Notes under the pieces: generated by a model
What the model was told of the DNA's origin: nothing
Database searches by the model: none
What the model saw: only the letters and a program-made list of their open reading frames with translations
Source of the DNA: Poronia punctata
Lineage: Eukaryota > Ascomycota > Sordariomycetes > Xylariales > Xylariaceae
DNA length: 64,000 bases
Assembly: GCA_022579005.1 (NCBI GenBank)
Contig: MU401530.1
Coordinates: 1-64,000, forward strand
Reading direction: 5' to 3'
Shown: positions 12,501 through 24,118 of the stretch, in pieces
Numbering within the stretch: position 1 is the stretch's first letter
Layout of the letters: each line of letters starts with the position of its first letter
Position numbers and translations under genes: made by a program

Positions 12501-13519
12501 CCCGATATTGCACCGAATAGCAGATTTAGAGTCGGGCGCTCTGTCCCCGTCCGGGGCGAGATTACGGAGCGAGGATAAATAATACATAAAAAGACAAATG
12601 TTAGGTAAGTACACCTAGACTGTTCCTCGGATATAAGGTATGTAGGTAGGTACTGGGACTTACAAGTTGTAATTTTTAGATTCTCTGTGTTCAGACTCGG
12701 GATGAGAGGAGGCGATAGAGGGTTTGGTCATGTCAATCAATACCTCCTGTACTCGTACGTATACCTACCTTATGTAGTTCTGTACACGCAAGCCGGTATC
12801 CTGTAAGTTAAGTGTATTTCCTCCTACCTACCTACCTACCTACTTTTCTTATCTTGTAATAAGGATAGATATTGTGTAAATAATGTACGCATAAAATACG
12901 TCTGTGCCAAATCCAAGGTTTAATCCACGTCTATTTACTAGGTAAGTTCAAGTTGTTTTGTGTACTTGTCCGTGTTGCTATAACAAGGATAAAATATCCA
13001 TTGCACTTAGTATACTACTGTTATTCGCGTACCATGAAAGTTGATGATCTGGGTAACTAACTAACGTTATGTGTCTATATTTAGTTTGATATAGAAAACG
13101 GATAAAATAATCCTAACACTGAACAGACGGGCTTTTGTCCATCTACTGTGTAGACAAACAAACAGTATAAGATAGAAAACTATATACAATACGATACGAG
13201 TATAGTCTAGGAAGTCGAGCTTACTATGTCCAGTTAGAAGTAAAATGTTCAAGTCTTCTTAGATAATTACTCGTATCATTGGCATGTTCAAATTTTAGTT
13301 ATCTGGAAGGATTCATTCAGCTGCTGCCACGCTATCCTTTAAACAGCATCATGCGTTGGTAAAAGGAGCCTCCTCCAGGAAGAAATTGCCTGCCGGGAAA
13401 TGCGGTCTCAACACTTGGCAAGCCAAGGAAACATCCGTGCCTGTACTTGCACTGTGGGATAAGATAATGAAGGAATGAGATTGCATTGGTATCAGGACAA
13501 AAAAAAAAAAGTCGTTACG
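9521..13519. other. gene-poor intergenic region rich in TACCTACC/GGTAGGTA runs
   Basis: Normal-composition DNA with no frame I can defend as a gene. Short open frames at 9479-11637 and 12333-12614 are on both strands, are low in complexity and overlap one another. AGGTACCT, ACCTACCT and GGTAGGTA runs recur, for example near 11685, 11870, 12228, 12640 and 12825. The interval 10550-11010 is CT-rich with fewer of these motifs and may be an old repeat or gene remnant, but no family is recognised. Confidence 0.6.
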
Positions 13520-15150
13520 CTAACACAATGATTTACAATATGGTTCCAACGCCTCCGATCCGTAATGTTTCCGTCTAAACAGATATCTCCCATATTCATT
13601 CTCTTCACAAGTGGGGATATGATGAAGAGTCTCGTCGCGGCGACCAATGCCTTTTTCGCATAACAGGTCGGCCATGGAATCGAGGTCAAAGAACTTTGGG
13701 TATGCCATGGCCCAAGCACCTGCATCTGCACCTGCACCTGCATCTTCGCCAAGGGATGATGCCAAGAGGTAATTGAATATATCCTCATTTTCCTGCTGGA
13801 CGGCCACGACAAGGGGCGGCGGCGTCCCCACATGTACTTTTGCGCCGTATTCCACGAGCTTGCGCACAATGGTAATGTCGCCCTTGTGCACGGCCGCCAT
13901 CAACGCCGTCCGAGTGGCCGGGAACCAGTTGGGATCGGCCCCATGTCGTAGAAGTACTTCGACTGTTTCGAGGTTCCCGCTCTCTATTGCGCTAATAAGA
14001 GGTCGTGGCGTGGAGGAGGAGGAATCGCACCCCTGTTGCTCCTCCAGGGGTGGTTGTGTCTTTGTCGGGTTGGCGTCTGCACCTGGTTGGTTCAAGCACA
14101 CGTCTTGTCCGAGGAGCAGGGAACGCACCATTTCTGTGTTTCCCTGCCGGGCCGCTTGGTCGAGACAGGCATATACATCGTCTTGTATTATTGTGTCGAA
14201 GACGCTTTCCAGAACGGTTGAGAGTTTACGGTAGATTTCCGGCGATTTGGCAAAACTGAGGGCAATCGCGATATTTCGTCGCGTTGCTGTGGTGGGACGC
14301 CCGCTTACAAGGTTGCTGTTCTCCAACGCATAATCTATCACATCAGGATATCCACCTATCGAGGCGAATCGTATTATCGTAGAAGCGGTGCTTGCGCTCA
14401 TGAAAGCCCAGTTGTTCCTCGTCGTCTTCTTCTCGACCTGAACGAGGTGTTGAACCATGTCCAAGTGTCCGCGAAATGCGGCCATCTCGATCAGTCGGCG
14501 GAGACAGGGCTTCGTACTCGCGGCAACGGTGGGACATTGCCAGTAGTCCTTCGGGTCTTCGGAGACGAGAGCCTTGGCAAAGGGCTCGAGGCCCGTGTAT
14601 ACCAAGGCGTTGAGAAACAAGGTGGCGAGCTCGGGTTGGCCGAATGTTTCCTTGGACGAGCTCGACTTTAAGAGAACCGATGTTTCTAGTGACGAGTTGA
14701 GGAAAAGAGCAGTACTGGAAAGGTCGTAGACGGAGTTTTCGAATGTGAGATCCGGGAGGAGTTTGCTTCCTGTGGCCCAGAGATATTCGGCTACTTGTCT
14801 ATACTGCCCTAGCATAGTCTTCTCGTTCCGTTCCTGGTATATGCGGCGGCCAAGATATGTCCGCAGGTATGAGACCCATGGTGAATCGTGTTGCTCTATA
14901 GGTATGTCGAGCTCGTCGCCAAAGGCTATGTCGTCCAGCATACGAGAGCTGAATATAGCCTCATCGGTAAAATATCTGAATTGTCCTATATGAGTGTTAG
15001 TAGTAGGTACTTGGCATTGGTTTGCATAAAGATAGTGAGACACTGACGATTTACAAGGCGGAGCCTCATGACACGCTTAAAGGCCCTTTCCTCGACCGCA
15101 GCCGAGAAAATTTGGTCTATTAGCTCGAGTGGGAGGTCGAATAAGTTCAT
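13520..15150 (-). CDS. F-box-like ankyrin-repeat protein
   Basis: A 522-residue protein from two exons (15048-15150 and 13520-14985). The 62-base intron has donor GTCAGT, a TACTAAC branch site and acceptor ATATAG. This splice restores the block RLVNRQFRYFTDEAIF, which matches the start of many fungal F-box/ankyrin proteins. The N-terminus (MNLFDLPLELIDQIF) is F-box-like. Weak helical repeats follow. Clear ankyrin repeats lie at roughly residues 360-450 (LISAIESGNLETVEVLLRHGADPN, then TALMAAVHKGDITIVRKLVEYGAKVH; here split from one run). A short Gly/Ala/Asp tract is coded by a CACCTG-like microsatellite near 13720-13745. Such proteins bind other proteins and may act as ubiquitin-ligase adaptors, but the partner is unknown. 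It stands alone in a gene-poor stretch beside the RIP block. Confidence 0.85.
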
Positions 15151-17134
15151 GTTGACCAGATTCTTGGGCGACTATGCAAAATGTGGGATGAATGTTTGAA
15201 TAAGTACAGCCCAATTATTATTGCTATGATGAAAACGAGGTCCCGTAGTTAGGTACAAATCTAGGATACCGCAACATCCAGGAGGTTTAGATGTTTGAAG
15301 GGGATCTGGGGAACGGCCGGGGTTTATCATGTAGGTAGGTATATATGTGTGTTATCCTGGTCATGAATAGGTAGGCGGGACTGGGTACTCGTACTGGTAG
15401 ATGGAGGAGGGCACAAACCCACAGGTCTGGTGCCTATGCAGCTAGACCGGGTCACGTCAGACAGACAAGTTGGGTACATTTCAAAAGCGAAATACCTACC
15501 CAGGTTAGGTTAATACTTGGAATGGATGGATGGATGGTACGTGTAGTACGTTGCTATGTTAAGAGCCGGTGGTACAGATCTAGATCCATCGCTCCGTTTT
15601 CCGTTATCCATCCACCGTCCCCATAAGAAGTACCTCGCCTGTACCCAGACATGTACTTGCCTCTTGTCTTCTACAAGGTTCTGCTTATTGCACTTATACT
15701 CTGTACTACGCTTCCCAATCTCGAGACATCAACTTCCTACCTAACATATATTATCCTTTCTACTGCCAGTGAGAGCCTTCCGGCGCAGGATGAAGAATAT
15801 TACCGGTACTCGCCCATTATCGTAGCAAGGTAAAACGGTAATGTCTCTCTGGGCTGAGATGTACACGTAATTCTTGTGTGGGGTATCTGTCCGGGCTGAG
15901 TTAGTGCTAAATATGCTGTAATGAGACCAAAAGTACCGACGGTGTTAGCGCTGACACTGCCCCGCGGGATACCAGTCGTCCGTCCCAAGATTGCAATCAT
16001 TTGAACGATGATCAATAACTGAACTGGTTTAGATTTATAAGATCTGTTAGAATTGCATGAACAGACATATTTCAAATAACTCAAATTGTGTTTTTTAGTT
16101 CAACTTCTGGATAGGTATCAATAAACTATCTGTCGAGATAGCACCAGCACCTGCTTCTGGCCTCATTCAAGATGCTAACAACATCTCTAGGTTAGCTAGA
16201 TACAAGAAGGTACTTGACGGTGACGGTACATCTACTCGTACATGATCTCAGCCTTTGTCAAGAAAAAGTGGCACGTTATATGACACTGCACTACATCATG
16301 TTGCAGCCATTGGGGGGAAGCGACCGGGTACGGTTCCCGCCTGCTCGGCAGCTATCTATCCCTACGGAGCAACGAAAAACATGCTCGTGCAAATCAGGCT
16401 CAATTGATTTGTGCTTTCGCTTGGCTTTCGCGATAATGCCCAACTTTCTAAATATCCCGGACCGGATAATCTTCTACTGGTTGCTGGCCCTTAATGCATC
16501 CTCTCCTCGATAATGAATATGTATTATTGGGGAAGTATTAACCTCGGTGCCCAACCTCGTCAACCAGACCGACTCGTCGTTTTGACATTAATAAAAGAAA
16601 AGAAAACAAATAACATGGGGATCTGGGTGTATTGCGCCTCGGAGGCGGCGAGGTCGCTAGAATGACGTACATGCATCTCATTCAACACGGCCGCTCCAGA
16701 TTTCACTGGAGAAGCCCCGACAGATCTGAGCTCACAACTTGATGGGAGGGGTGGGGCATCGTCCCGGGAATCCTCCTACTGCAACACAGAGCGCTCAACT
16801 CTACGATAGGGATAAGATATAGTGAGTATTCATTCTACTTGGTCGACGGACCCTGAACTTTTTCAGACGCGCAAAATCCGGCAAAGACTGGGCGATTGGT
16901 TGAGCCGGCTCCGTATGGCGATCGCAAGAAATTTCCCCGCTCCTCTCAAGCTACGGGTAGCTTTAGGTATACAGAAATACGGAAAACATTCAAAAGGGGG
17001 TGTTATTCCTCCATGAGTACCCTACCTATATTTCTCCATTGTTGGAAACTCACGTGGCACCTAGAAGTGTGCGTGACGGTTGTATTGGAGGCACTTGGCG
17101 ATATTCGACAAACTCCCAAGACAGAGTCGTAGTT
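15151..17134. other. intergenic, no supported gene
   Basis: Contains GGTAGGTA/ACCTACC motifs near 15330, 15495 and 15740, and a TGGA microsatellite near 15520. Short overlapping frames such as 15556-15744, 15800-16084, 16214-16513 and 16822-17016 show no domain, signal peptide or consistent codon use. Nothing else is seen. Confidence 0.5.
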
Positions 17135-17308
17135 ATGGACAACCAACAGCCTGTCTCTCGGTGCTCGTCGTGCCGTGCTCCGAATCGATTGCGTTCTCGG
17201 GGTCGTGGTCCGGTGGGCTATCCTACGTGTGAAGAATGTCCTAGACCTGAGCCTGTCACTATAGCCAGATACAATCATCTGCCAAGAAATCAAGATGCAG
17301 TGAGATAG
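17135..17308 (+). CDS. possible small Cys-pair protein (doubtful)
   Basis: An ATG opens a 57-codon frame ending in TAG. The product has CSSC near residue 10 and CEEC near residue 33, separated by an Arg/Gly-rich stretch, a spacing that could hold one zinc ion. No family is recognised. The frame stays open for some way upstream of the ATG, so the true start is uncertain. No intron signals or neighbouring exon support it, and chance is a real alternative. Confidence 0.2.
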   Translation: MDNQQPVSRCSSCRAPNRLRSRGRGPVGYPTCEECPRPEPVTIARYNHLPRNQDAVR

Positions 17309-20300
17309 ATGGCAGCGAGGTAAGTCTGACATAATATAGCATTAGAACCGGCAGTTGCGGCCGTTTCCCTTCTAGCAGTACACGTACATGCCATCCGCTA
17401 GTGTTACGGTAATCGGCCCAACCTAGTGCTTGGGTAACGATGTGCGACTTTACACGCTTAACTCCGGAACCACAGACATCAAACTTAGGTAGTTATCACG
17501 GGATGTAGCATATACACTCAATAATCTCATATAAAGGGTAGATACTAGGTACGAAAGCAGAGTACGGAATTATTCTAATATGTCTATGAATATCATGGGT
17601 CCAAAGAAGGAGGCAGATGCGAGATCAAGGAGTAAGGTTAGGTAGATGTGACCAGACATGGGTTGCCTTTGCCTTTGCGGATAAAGAAGCGGGATCCACG
17701 TTACCGACTCCTGGATCTCTACATCTGATAATAACTGTAACCTGAGCACGTTTCGAGACCTTTTGGGCTGCGCTTAACTGGCAACGTATATTAGTAGATA
17801 GGAATAAGGCTATGCTTTGACAAATCATGTAAAATTAAATATCCAATCCTTTAAGAAAAAGAAAAACAAAACCAAGAAAACAATAGATGGTATCGGATAA
17901 GGGTACCAATCGACAGGTTGCAGAGGATATCCCAACTAGTGCGATCCGAGTTAGTGGATTTACCCCATTGGCCCCCAGCACCTTAGCCTCTACTATAGTG
18001 CCGTGTCGGTAACCAATCAGGTAACACGCTAGTAACGACAAGAGTACAAGAGGTGAAATATATATTCCAAATACTCCTCTTCCCCCCCCGAGGCGTATCT
18101 TCTTTCCTCACACCACCTTTTGTTCCTCACAAAAACACAGCAGCCATCCAACCCCGAGTCGATCAACGTGACCTAAATACCTGGTCCAAGAATATGCGTC
18201 TAACCGACCCCATTTTCCAGCGCATATCTAGCGCATGATCCTTTTTCTCGGATCATGGCCGAAGACCTCCCCATTGGCCGATATATCATTGTTTTCCCCA
18301 TCTTCACTCACTATCCTGCTGGTTGGGGCGATAGCATAGCCAATCTGGGAAAACGCCGGCAATGAAGATTTCAGAGCGGGACGCTATCGAGCAGCAGCAG
18401 AATCCCCCTCCGCCAATGTACGGTAGACGCGCAGTAGCGCCCGTAGCAATCTCGAAATTGGCAGCGAGAGAGGGAGTTTACAAATACCCAGATCCCAACA
18501 AAAGCCAGTTGCGGCTAACAAGATAATGATCTGCCGTGGGTACCGAATAAGAAATACAATCTGGACCTTATTCTTCCCAATCACCTGGTTCTGGTCTTCT
18601 GCCCTATTGAAAGAAACAAATTCCTGGTCAACATGCATTTACTGCGTCGGAGAATGGAGGCTGGGTTGTTGTATGTGGCGGTGTGCGAGAAGTATTTGGA
18701 AGAAAAAAAACCTCTTGTACCTCGGCACGTCGCATCACCAACATTTGGTCAAGTTCTCCCGGGCGCGTCCATGTCAGATGGTCGTCGATATCATCCCTTT
18801 GTAAGTTATGCAAAAAGAAAAGAGTCTACGTTTACCGCCTGCCACCCGGCCAAAATGCTAGGCTACTCGTACACGGATGTACCTTTGCGGTCAATACGTG
18901 TACATGCCCCGGATTACCACAAGCCGATTCTACCCCAAATCACAGCTTGGCGTTCAATCAATATGCTGCTCGCTCATCCGCGACAGTACAATGAATCGTA
19001 TTGCCAGGTCACAACTTCATTGCCTCGGACTTTGACGGACAGGAGTCCAAATGGGGACTCTGGGACTTGACAAACGACGTTTCAAGTTTTTTATTGATAC
19101 CGACGACTCACGGCCCGCAAAGTTAATATCGATTTTCAAGGATGCATGCGATAGGCGAGGATAAGTTGCAGACCAAGGTTTTTTTTCTCTCTCTTCCCCT
19201 TTTGGAGAAAGAAAGAGGAGCAATGGGTCGACATGGGGCTATGAACGTGCTCTAGACACAGAAAAAGAGTCAAGAAAAGAGCTTCCGACAAATGCCAGCT
19301 CAACATTTTTACCCCGCCATTTCCACTCAACACGACACATATTGCATCGGTTCACGATCACCGAGCCCAGCTTATAACGATGAGAAAAGGAAATCCCCCT
19401 CCCCCTGTGTTTTGATTTTCGTCTCGGCTTGTAGGTAAGGTCATTGATATTCCAACTTTCCAACTTTCTCTTCCCTGCCCCCCTCCCCCAAAATAGGATC
19501 AATCCACATATTATATTAGCCGGGAAAGCGAAAGACACTCTCTCCACACGATCCATCCAAGCGCTCGCTTCCCGCTCCATCCCCACTCTAGTCACCTGTT
19601 CTCGTGCCACGACCTCCGGGCTGTTTACGAACATTGCATGACCATGCATGAAATATGATGATGGGGGGTTTACGAACCGACACCCCGCCGGCCTAATATA
19701 GTATGTATGTACTCCTCTTGCGAGTATTGCATGACCATGCATGAAATAAATCCCCGGCTAGATGTTAGTGGAGTTACAAACGTTAGGTACATATATTCCC
19801 CGCGATATTTATATCTCATCACAAGCTTTGGGAAGGAAAGACTAATCTAGGGAAGTTAAACAAACCGACGGAATCTTTGAACCCGAAGGTCTCTTTTTTT
19901 TTTTTTTTTCCGTTTTTTTCCGTTTTTCTCTAAGATACTAGAATCTGGTCACAGCTTTCTTTAACCTTGGGTACGTAGATAATATGACTTTAGCACATTA
20001 CATTTCAATAAATTACATTCATTTCAAAGTAAATCCATCAATTAATCTACCGCAATATAGAACTAGAAAACCTCAAAAAAAGACCAGCTTTTCTCTCCTC
20101 TCCTCTCCTTCCCCTATCGCTTGAACCAAACCGGTGTCCGTTCCCCCAAAAATGGGTTTTTAAGTAGATAAGAAATCGTGAAGAAGCAAAAAAAAAAAAA
20201 AAAAAACGGATTACATCATCGCGGTCCGAATTCCGCTTTCTTCTCTCTTCTCTCTTCTCTTACCCCCCCCCCCCCCCCCACCGCTTTCAACCTTCTCACA

Positions 20301-20329
20301 ACAAATCAGTACAGAGACAATCCAATTCT
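17309..20329. other. intergenic with scattered repeats and homopolymers
   Basis: No supported gene. Overlapping frames around 18384-19223 on both strands lack any recognisable domain. A 22-bp direct repeat containing TGCATGACCATGCATGA lies at 19633-19654 and 19726-19747. GTTTACGAAC also occurs twice, near 19623 and 19669. Long T and TTTTTCC tracts lie at 19890-19930, CTCTC repeats near 20095-20110, a 19-base A run at 20188-20206 and a 17-base C run at 20263-20279. Confidence 0.55.
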
Positions 20330-20908
20330 TCACTTACTCCCCGAAGACGCTCCTCCTCCTCCTCCTCCTCCAGCCTTCTTCCATTCTTCATCCCATGCCG
20401 CGATGTCCTGTGTTTTTCGTTTGCTACTGAGGCCGAGGGCCAGTCTTTCATGAACTTGAGGTTCTGCTACGTAGCGCTCTAAGGGACGGGTCTGTTTAGT
20501 CTTCTTCGTGGACTTTTTGTCGGATTTTTTGGTGCTGTTGCTGTTTTTGGGGGTTAGCTTGGGTTTTTCTTTTGGGTGGGGGGGGGGGGGGGGGGGTGTT
20601 GGTACTTTATTTAGTGAGGGGGATAGGATAGAGGTTGGTTGGGGTGGGATTGGGGTTGGGTTGGGGGAAAGTGAAGAGGGGTGGAGAGAGGTGATGGGAA
20701 CTTAAGGCAGGGTCAGGTGAGGTGAGGAGGTAAGGAGGTGAGGAGGTAAGGAGGTAAGGATGGGTAAGGTGAGATGAGGAAGAGTCAAGGTAAGAGTAGG
20801 GTTAAAGTAAGAGTAGAGTAAGGTAACGTAAGGGGAGAGGTCAAGATAGGGGGGATATCATGTTGGTATGTAATAACTTGACACGATCACGTACCCTATA
20901 TGAGACAT
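20330..20908 (-). CDS. small Lys-rich protein of unknown function (tentative two-exon model)
   Basis: The minus strand from about 20540 down to a TGA at 20330-20332 is open. It encodes a polar, Lys-rich stretch (KKSDKKSTKKTKQ), then RPLERYVAEPQVHERLALGL, then KRKTQDIAAWDEEWKKA and a run of seven Gly. This reads like real coding sequence but has no Met of its own. A suitable first exon is at 20895-20908: ATGTCTCATATAGG followed by donor GTACGT, in phase with acceptor CAG at 20541. The intron would be about 354 bases, very CT-rich, and would contain the 19-base homopolymer at 20578-20596. That gives about 74 residues; an acceptor six bases downstream would give 72. No family is recognised. The C-terminal exon is better supported than the start. 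Confidence 0.45.
20578..20596. repeat. 19-base G homopolymer
   Basis: An uninterrupted run of 19 G on the plus strand, inside the proposed intron of the small Lys-rich gene (read as C there). It lies 300 bases from a 17-base C run (20263-20279) and a 19-base A run (20188-20206). Such runs are prone to sequencing and assembly length errors. Confidence 0.9.
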
Positions 20909-22263
20909 TTTCGCCAGCGATAACTCGATTATATATAAATCGTCTGAGATGAATTATATTCTCTGTGGCTGAATGATGCCGTACCCGTCCAAGGATCGAA
21001 TATACCCGTCGTTTGCTTCTTGTACAGATAGTAGGTAGGTAAGGTAGGTAGTAGTAGTAGTAGTATATCTCTCGAACAAAGCTATGTCTCTGTGTGTGTG
21101 TTTTCTCTCTTTCTTTCTTTCTTGCTTTTCTGATAAGGTCCGAAGAGGTAGATAGATAGATAATAGGAGGAGGTAGTTAGTTAGTTACTTTATGAAATCT
21201 GAATCTGAATCTTAAATGACCGATGACCTGACAACCTTCTTCACATAACCAAAGCCGAGAATTTCCATCGGAATATATACTCATCCCCTCCCCCTTCAAC
21301 CCAAAAACCTCCAAGGGAATACACATTCCATTTCATTCCTTTTTTGCCTGCCACGTCATATTTCGTTTTGTTTTGTAATGTTTGCTTCATAGGGAACCAA
21401 ACCGCCCTTTAGTTTAGGGATTTCATAGCGTTTCACCATTTTTGAAGGGAGTGAGTGGTTGGGCGTTTTTTTTTTCTCTCTCGATAATTAGTAAATTACC
21501 TAGGTCAGGTATGTATGTACTCGTGATCAATCATAGGGAATACCTACATACATACATAGAAGGGATCTCAGGTTACGGGAGGGCTCCCGATTTTCCCTTC
21601 AACTTGCCTTGTCTCGTGAGGTGAAGTAAGGGTGATGGTGTCATTCATTCCCTTGACGTTTTTTTCCCTCCCCCTCGGGTGAATGGGGTGAGTAGGTACT
21701 ACTATAATTCTAGAATTGACTCATACCGATACGGCAAATTGGACGGGGAGGGTGATACCGAACAGAGCCGCAATTATTACTTCGTGCCTTGCCTCGTGGA
21801 CTTTTAATATATAAAACCTCGCTTTACGCTATGTTAGGTAGGTATATCGTGAGTTGATGTGAATATATACGTTTTAGACACAGATGAGGCGAAATGATCT
21901 AGTACATGAAGAGATATATATATATTTGTGTGTGGTAAAACCCAACGAATTAAATCCCGGCCAGGAGGGGTCCGGAATATATAGTTAGTTAAAATATATA
22001 CATTAAGAATATGAATATGAACCTCGTATATCCTCATTAGACATTCCAAAATCGTCGTACTCGTGAGAATCGTGGAATAAGAAACATGACTATAGACAAC
22101 AGAAAATCTCATCTTTGGAGATATATATATATAAATAAGGACTTGAAGATGCAAGACATGATCATGTGCGTTCAAAAATACGAGTAACGGTATCACTATC
22201 CGCTAGCGGTGCTCATTAGGTATATATAGGGTGCGGTGCAGGAGAAGAAAAAAGGGGGGGGGA
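20909..22263. other. intergenic, microsatellite-rich
   Basis: Lies upstream of the small Lys-rich gene and downstream of the zinc-finger gene. It contains GGTAGGTA and TAG repeats near 21030-21065, TTTCTTTC and CTCT tracts near 21100-21125, GATAGATA near 21150, and TATATA tracts near 21910 and 22120. No supported gene was found. Confidence 0.55.
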
Positions 22264-24118
22264 CTATGAATTCCGGGCCCTATGCGCACGAACTCCTTTC
22301 TTCTTGGGAACATGAGAAGACGCCGTCTGCAAGCTATCACGACTATCGCGTCGCCGCTTCGACGGATGGATATTATGCTCCTCCTTGACGTGTTTGGTCA
22401 GGTTGTCCTGCCGCGAGTATGTCTTGGAGCAGTGCTCGCAAGGGAACTTGATCCCTTCGTGCGTCTTCTGATGCTTGCGGAGGTACGAGGGCTTGTTCTT
22501 GCCCGTCGGTACAAAGTTGCAGATGTCGCATTTCAGCTCGGTTGGCGAGTTGGTGAAAGGAGAGAGCTCCGGCTGTGAGCTGAAGTTGGAACTGGTGGTG
22601 CTCTGTGTGGATGTGGCTGATCGAGGTGCGTTGTAAGGGCTGAGAGGGGAGTTTTGACTCGTCATCAAAGGCGTGTCCGAAATGCTCGAGGTTGGGATTT
22701 GTTCCATGAGGTCGGTAGATATACTAGAGTCGGCGCTCATCGGATCGTTAAGGGGTTGGGAGATGGTGGGCGTCATGGGGTGATGCGCGGTAGGAACCGA
22801 TAGGTGGAGGCGGCTTTGGGGTGTTTGGACTCTGAGCATTGGCAGACCGATATGGGTTGTTGCCCTCCTGAGCGTCACCGGTAGCGTCGTGGGGGTGGTG
22901 GGCTGCGTCGGGATCATGGCGTGTGTCATGTGAGCGGGCACCATGGACCGAACATTCCGGCTAGGCGGGTTGTACGTTGGGATACCGGTTCCTAGCGCAA
23001 CGACATGATCTGGTGTATCGTGAAGAAGGCCACTGTAGCTGATGGGAGGATACAGTTCCCCGCCATGATTGGGATAATCAACTGGAGATTCGTCCACATG
23101 AGCGGAAGAGGCAGGCGATATGTTAAGAGGGCTATGATGTAGGCTGCTGGTGAGTAGAGAGACTTCGGACACGGCCGGCCGAGCTGATTTATAGACAGGG
23201 GCTGTCATAGGCATGTCGGGTAACTCTGACCATTGCGATTCCGGTGCTAGTTCTGGAATGACATTGGCAGAGTCCAGCTCGTAGTAGCCGTTTGGCACTG
23301 TTGACGGCGACGGGTATTGGTACCCCTGGTACGGTCTGGCAAATTGCATCGTGCCGGGATGATAATTCGAAACCGACTGGCTGTTCTGAGCAGGTCCGAC
23401 AGACACCGCAAACGGGCTAGAACACACGGCGCAAAGCCCGCGACCCCCTGCCTGCTGAGTGGCCAAGGGGTTGGCTCCGAGTTTATGGAACATGTCCTTG
23501 GACTTTTGGATGATTTTACGCCCGATGTTGTTTTCTTTATTCCACGAGCATTTCTTGCTGGAGCGAACTTTGAAAGTCTCGAATTGTTTGCATGCTGGAC
23601 ACCAGAACTCGCCCTTTTCGAATAGCTTGCACGTCTTGAAATGGCGAAACATGTCTTTGGGATGTTTGAAGTTCCGGGCTGGGCAATTGCGGATCGGACA
23701 GGCAACCGGAGACTCGTGGGAATGGCTGTCTAGCAGGTAGTACTCGAGCATCCTCGCGTACAAGCGGGCTTTGGAGCAGTCATCCAGCACTTCGCTGTAG
23801 AATCTGACGAGGGAATCAGTAACTAAATGGGGTCCGGTGGGTTGGGTAACTTTGGACTTACGGGCAACTCGGGCCCGCGCCATTGTTCGGCATCGAACTG
23901 GAGCGAAGGGGGCGAGCCCCAGGGGCCCCAGGCAGAGATTCGGCCCCGGACAGTTGACGTGACATGTCCAGATCAAGCTGGCTACTGGAGTCATACCACG
24001 AAGTCTCTCCATGGAAGCCTACTTGACTGTATTGGTTGGTCGGGATGTCGCCGTCAAGTTCGTAGCTAGGGTTAGGCATCTGCAGAAAGCCGTTCATCTC
24101 GTATGAATTGGAGGACAT
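22264..24118 (-). CDS. C2H2 zinc-finger protein, probable transcription factor
   Basis: A 598-residue protein from two exons (23862-24118 and 22264-23803). The 58-base intron has donor GTAAGT and acceptor CGTCAG. The start is the ATG of MSSNSYEMNG; the longer open frame upstream lacks an ATG. Two C2H2 fingers lie near the C-terminus. The first begins CDICNF at about residue 511 and ends HQKTH; the second is CEHC...HVKEEH at about 541-562. A basic tail (KRRRDSRD, PKKKGVRAHR) that could serve nuclear import follows. A second Cys/His cluster lies at about residues 121-157 (CPIRNC...FRHFKTC...CPAC) and may be a diverged finger pair. The middle is Ser/Thr/Pro-rich and probably disordered. It is likely a nuclear DNA-binding regulator; targets cannot be inferred. 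Confidence 0.88.

Noticed and set aside
18633..19070. 145-codon plus frame
   Set aside because: It overlaps other frames of similar length on both strands and has no recognisable motif or codon bias.
20178..20453. Frame starting MKKQKKKKK with poly-Pro runs
   Set aside because: It is made of the poly-A run, poly-C run and CCT repeats; the minus-strand frame at the same place is more protein-like.
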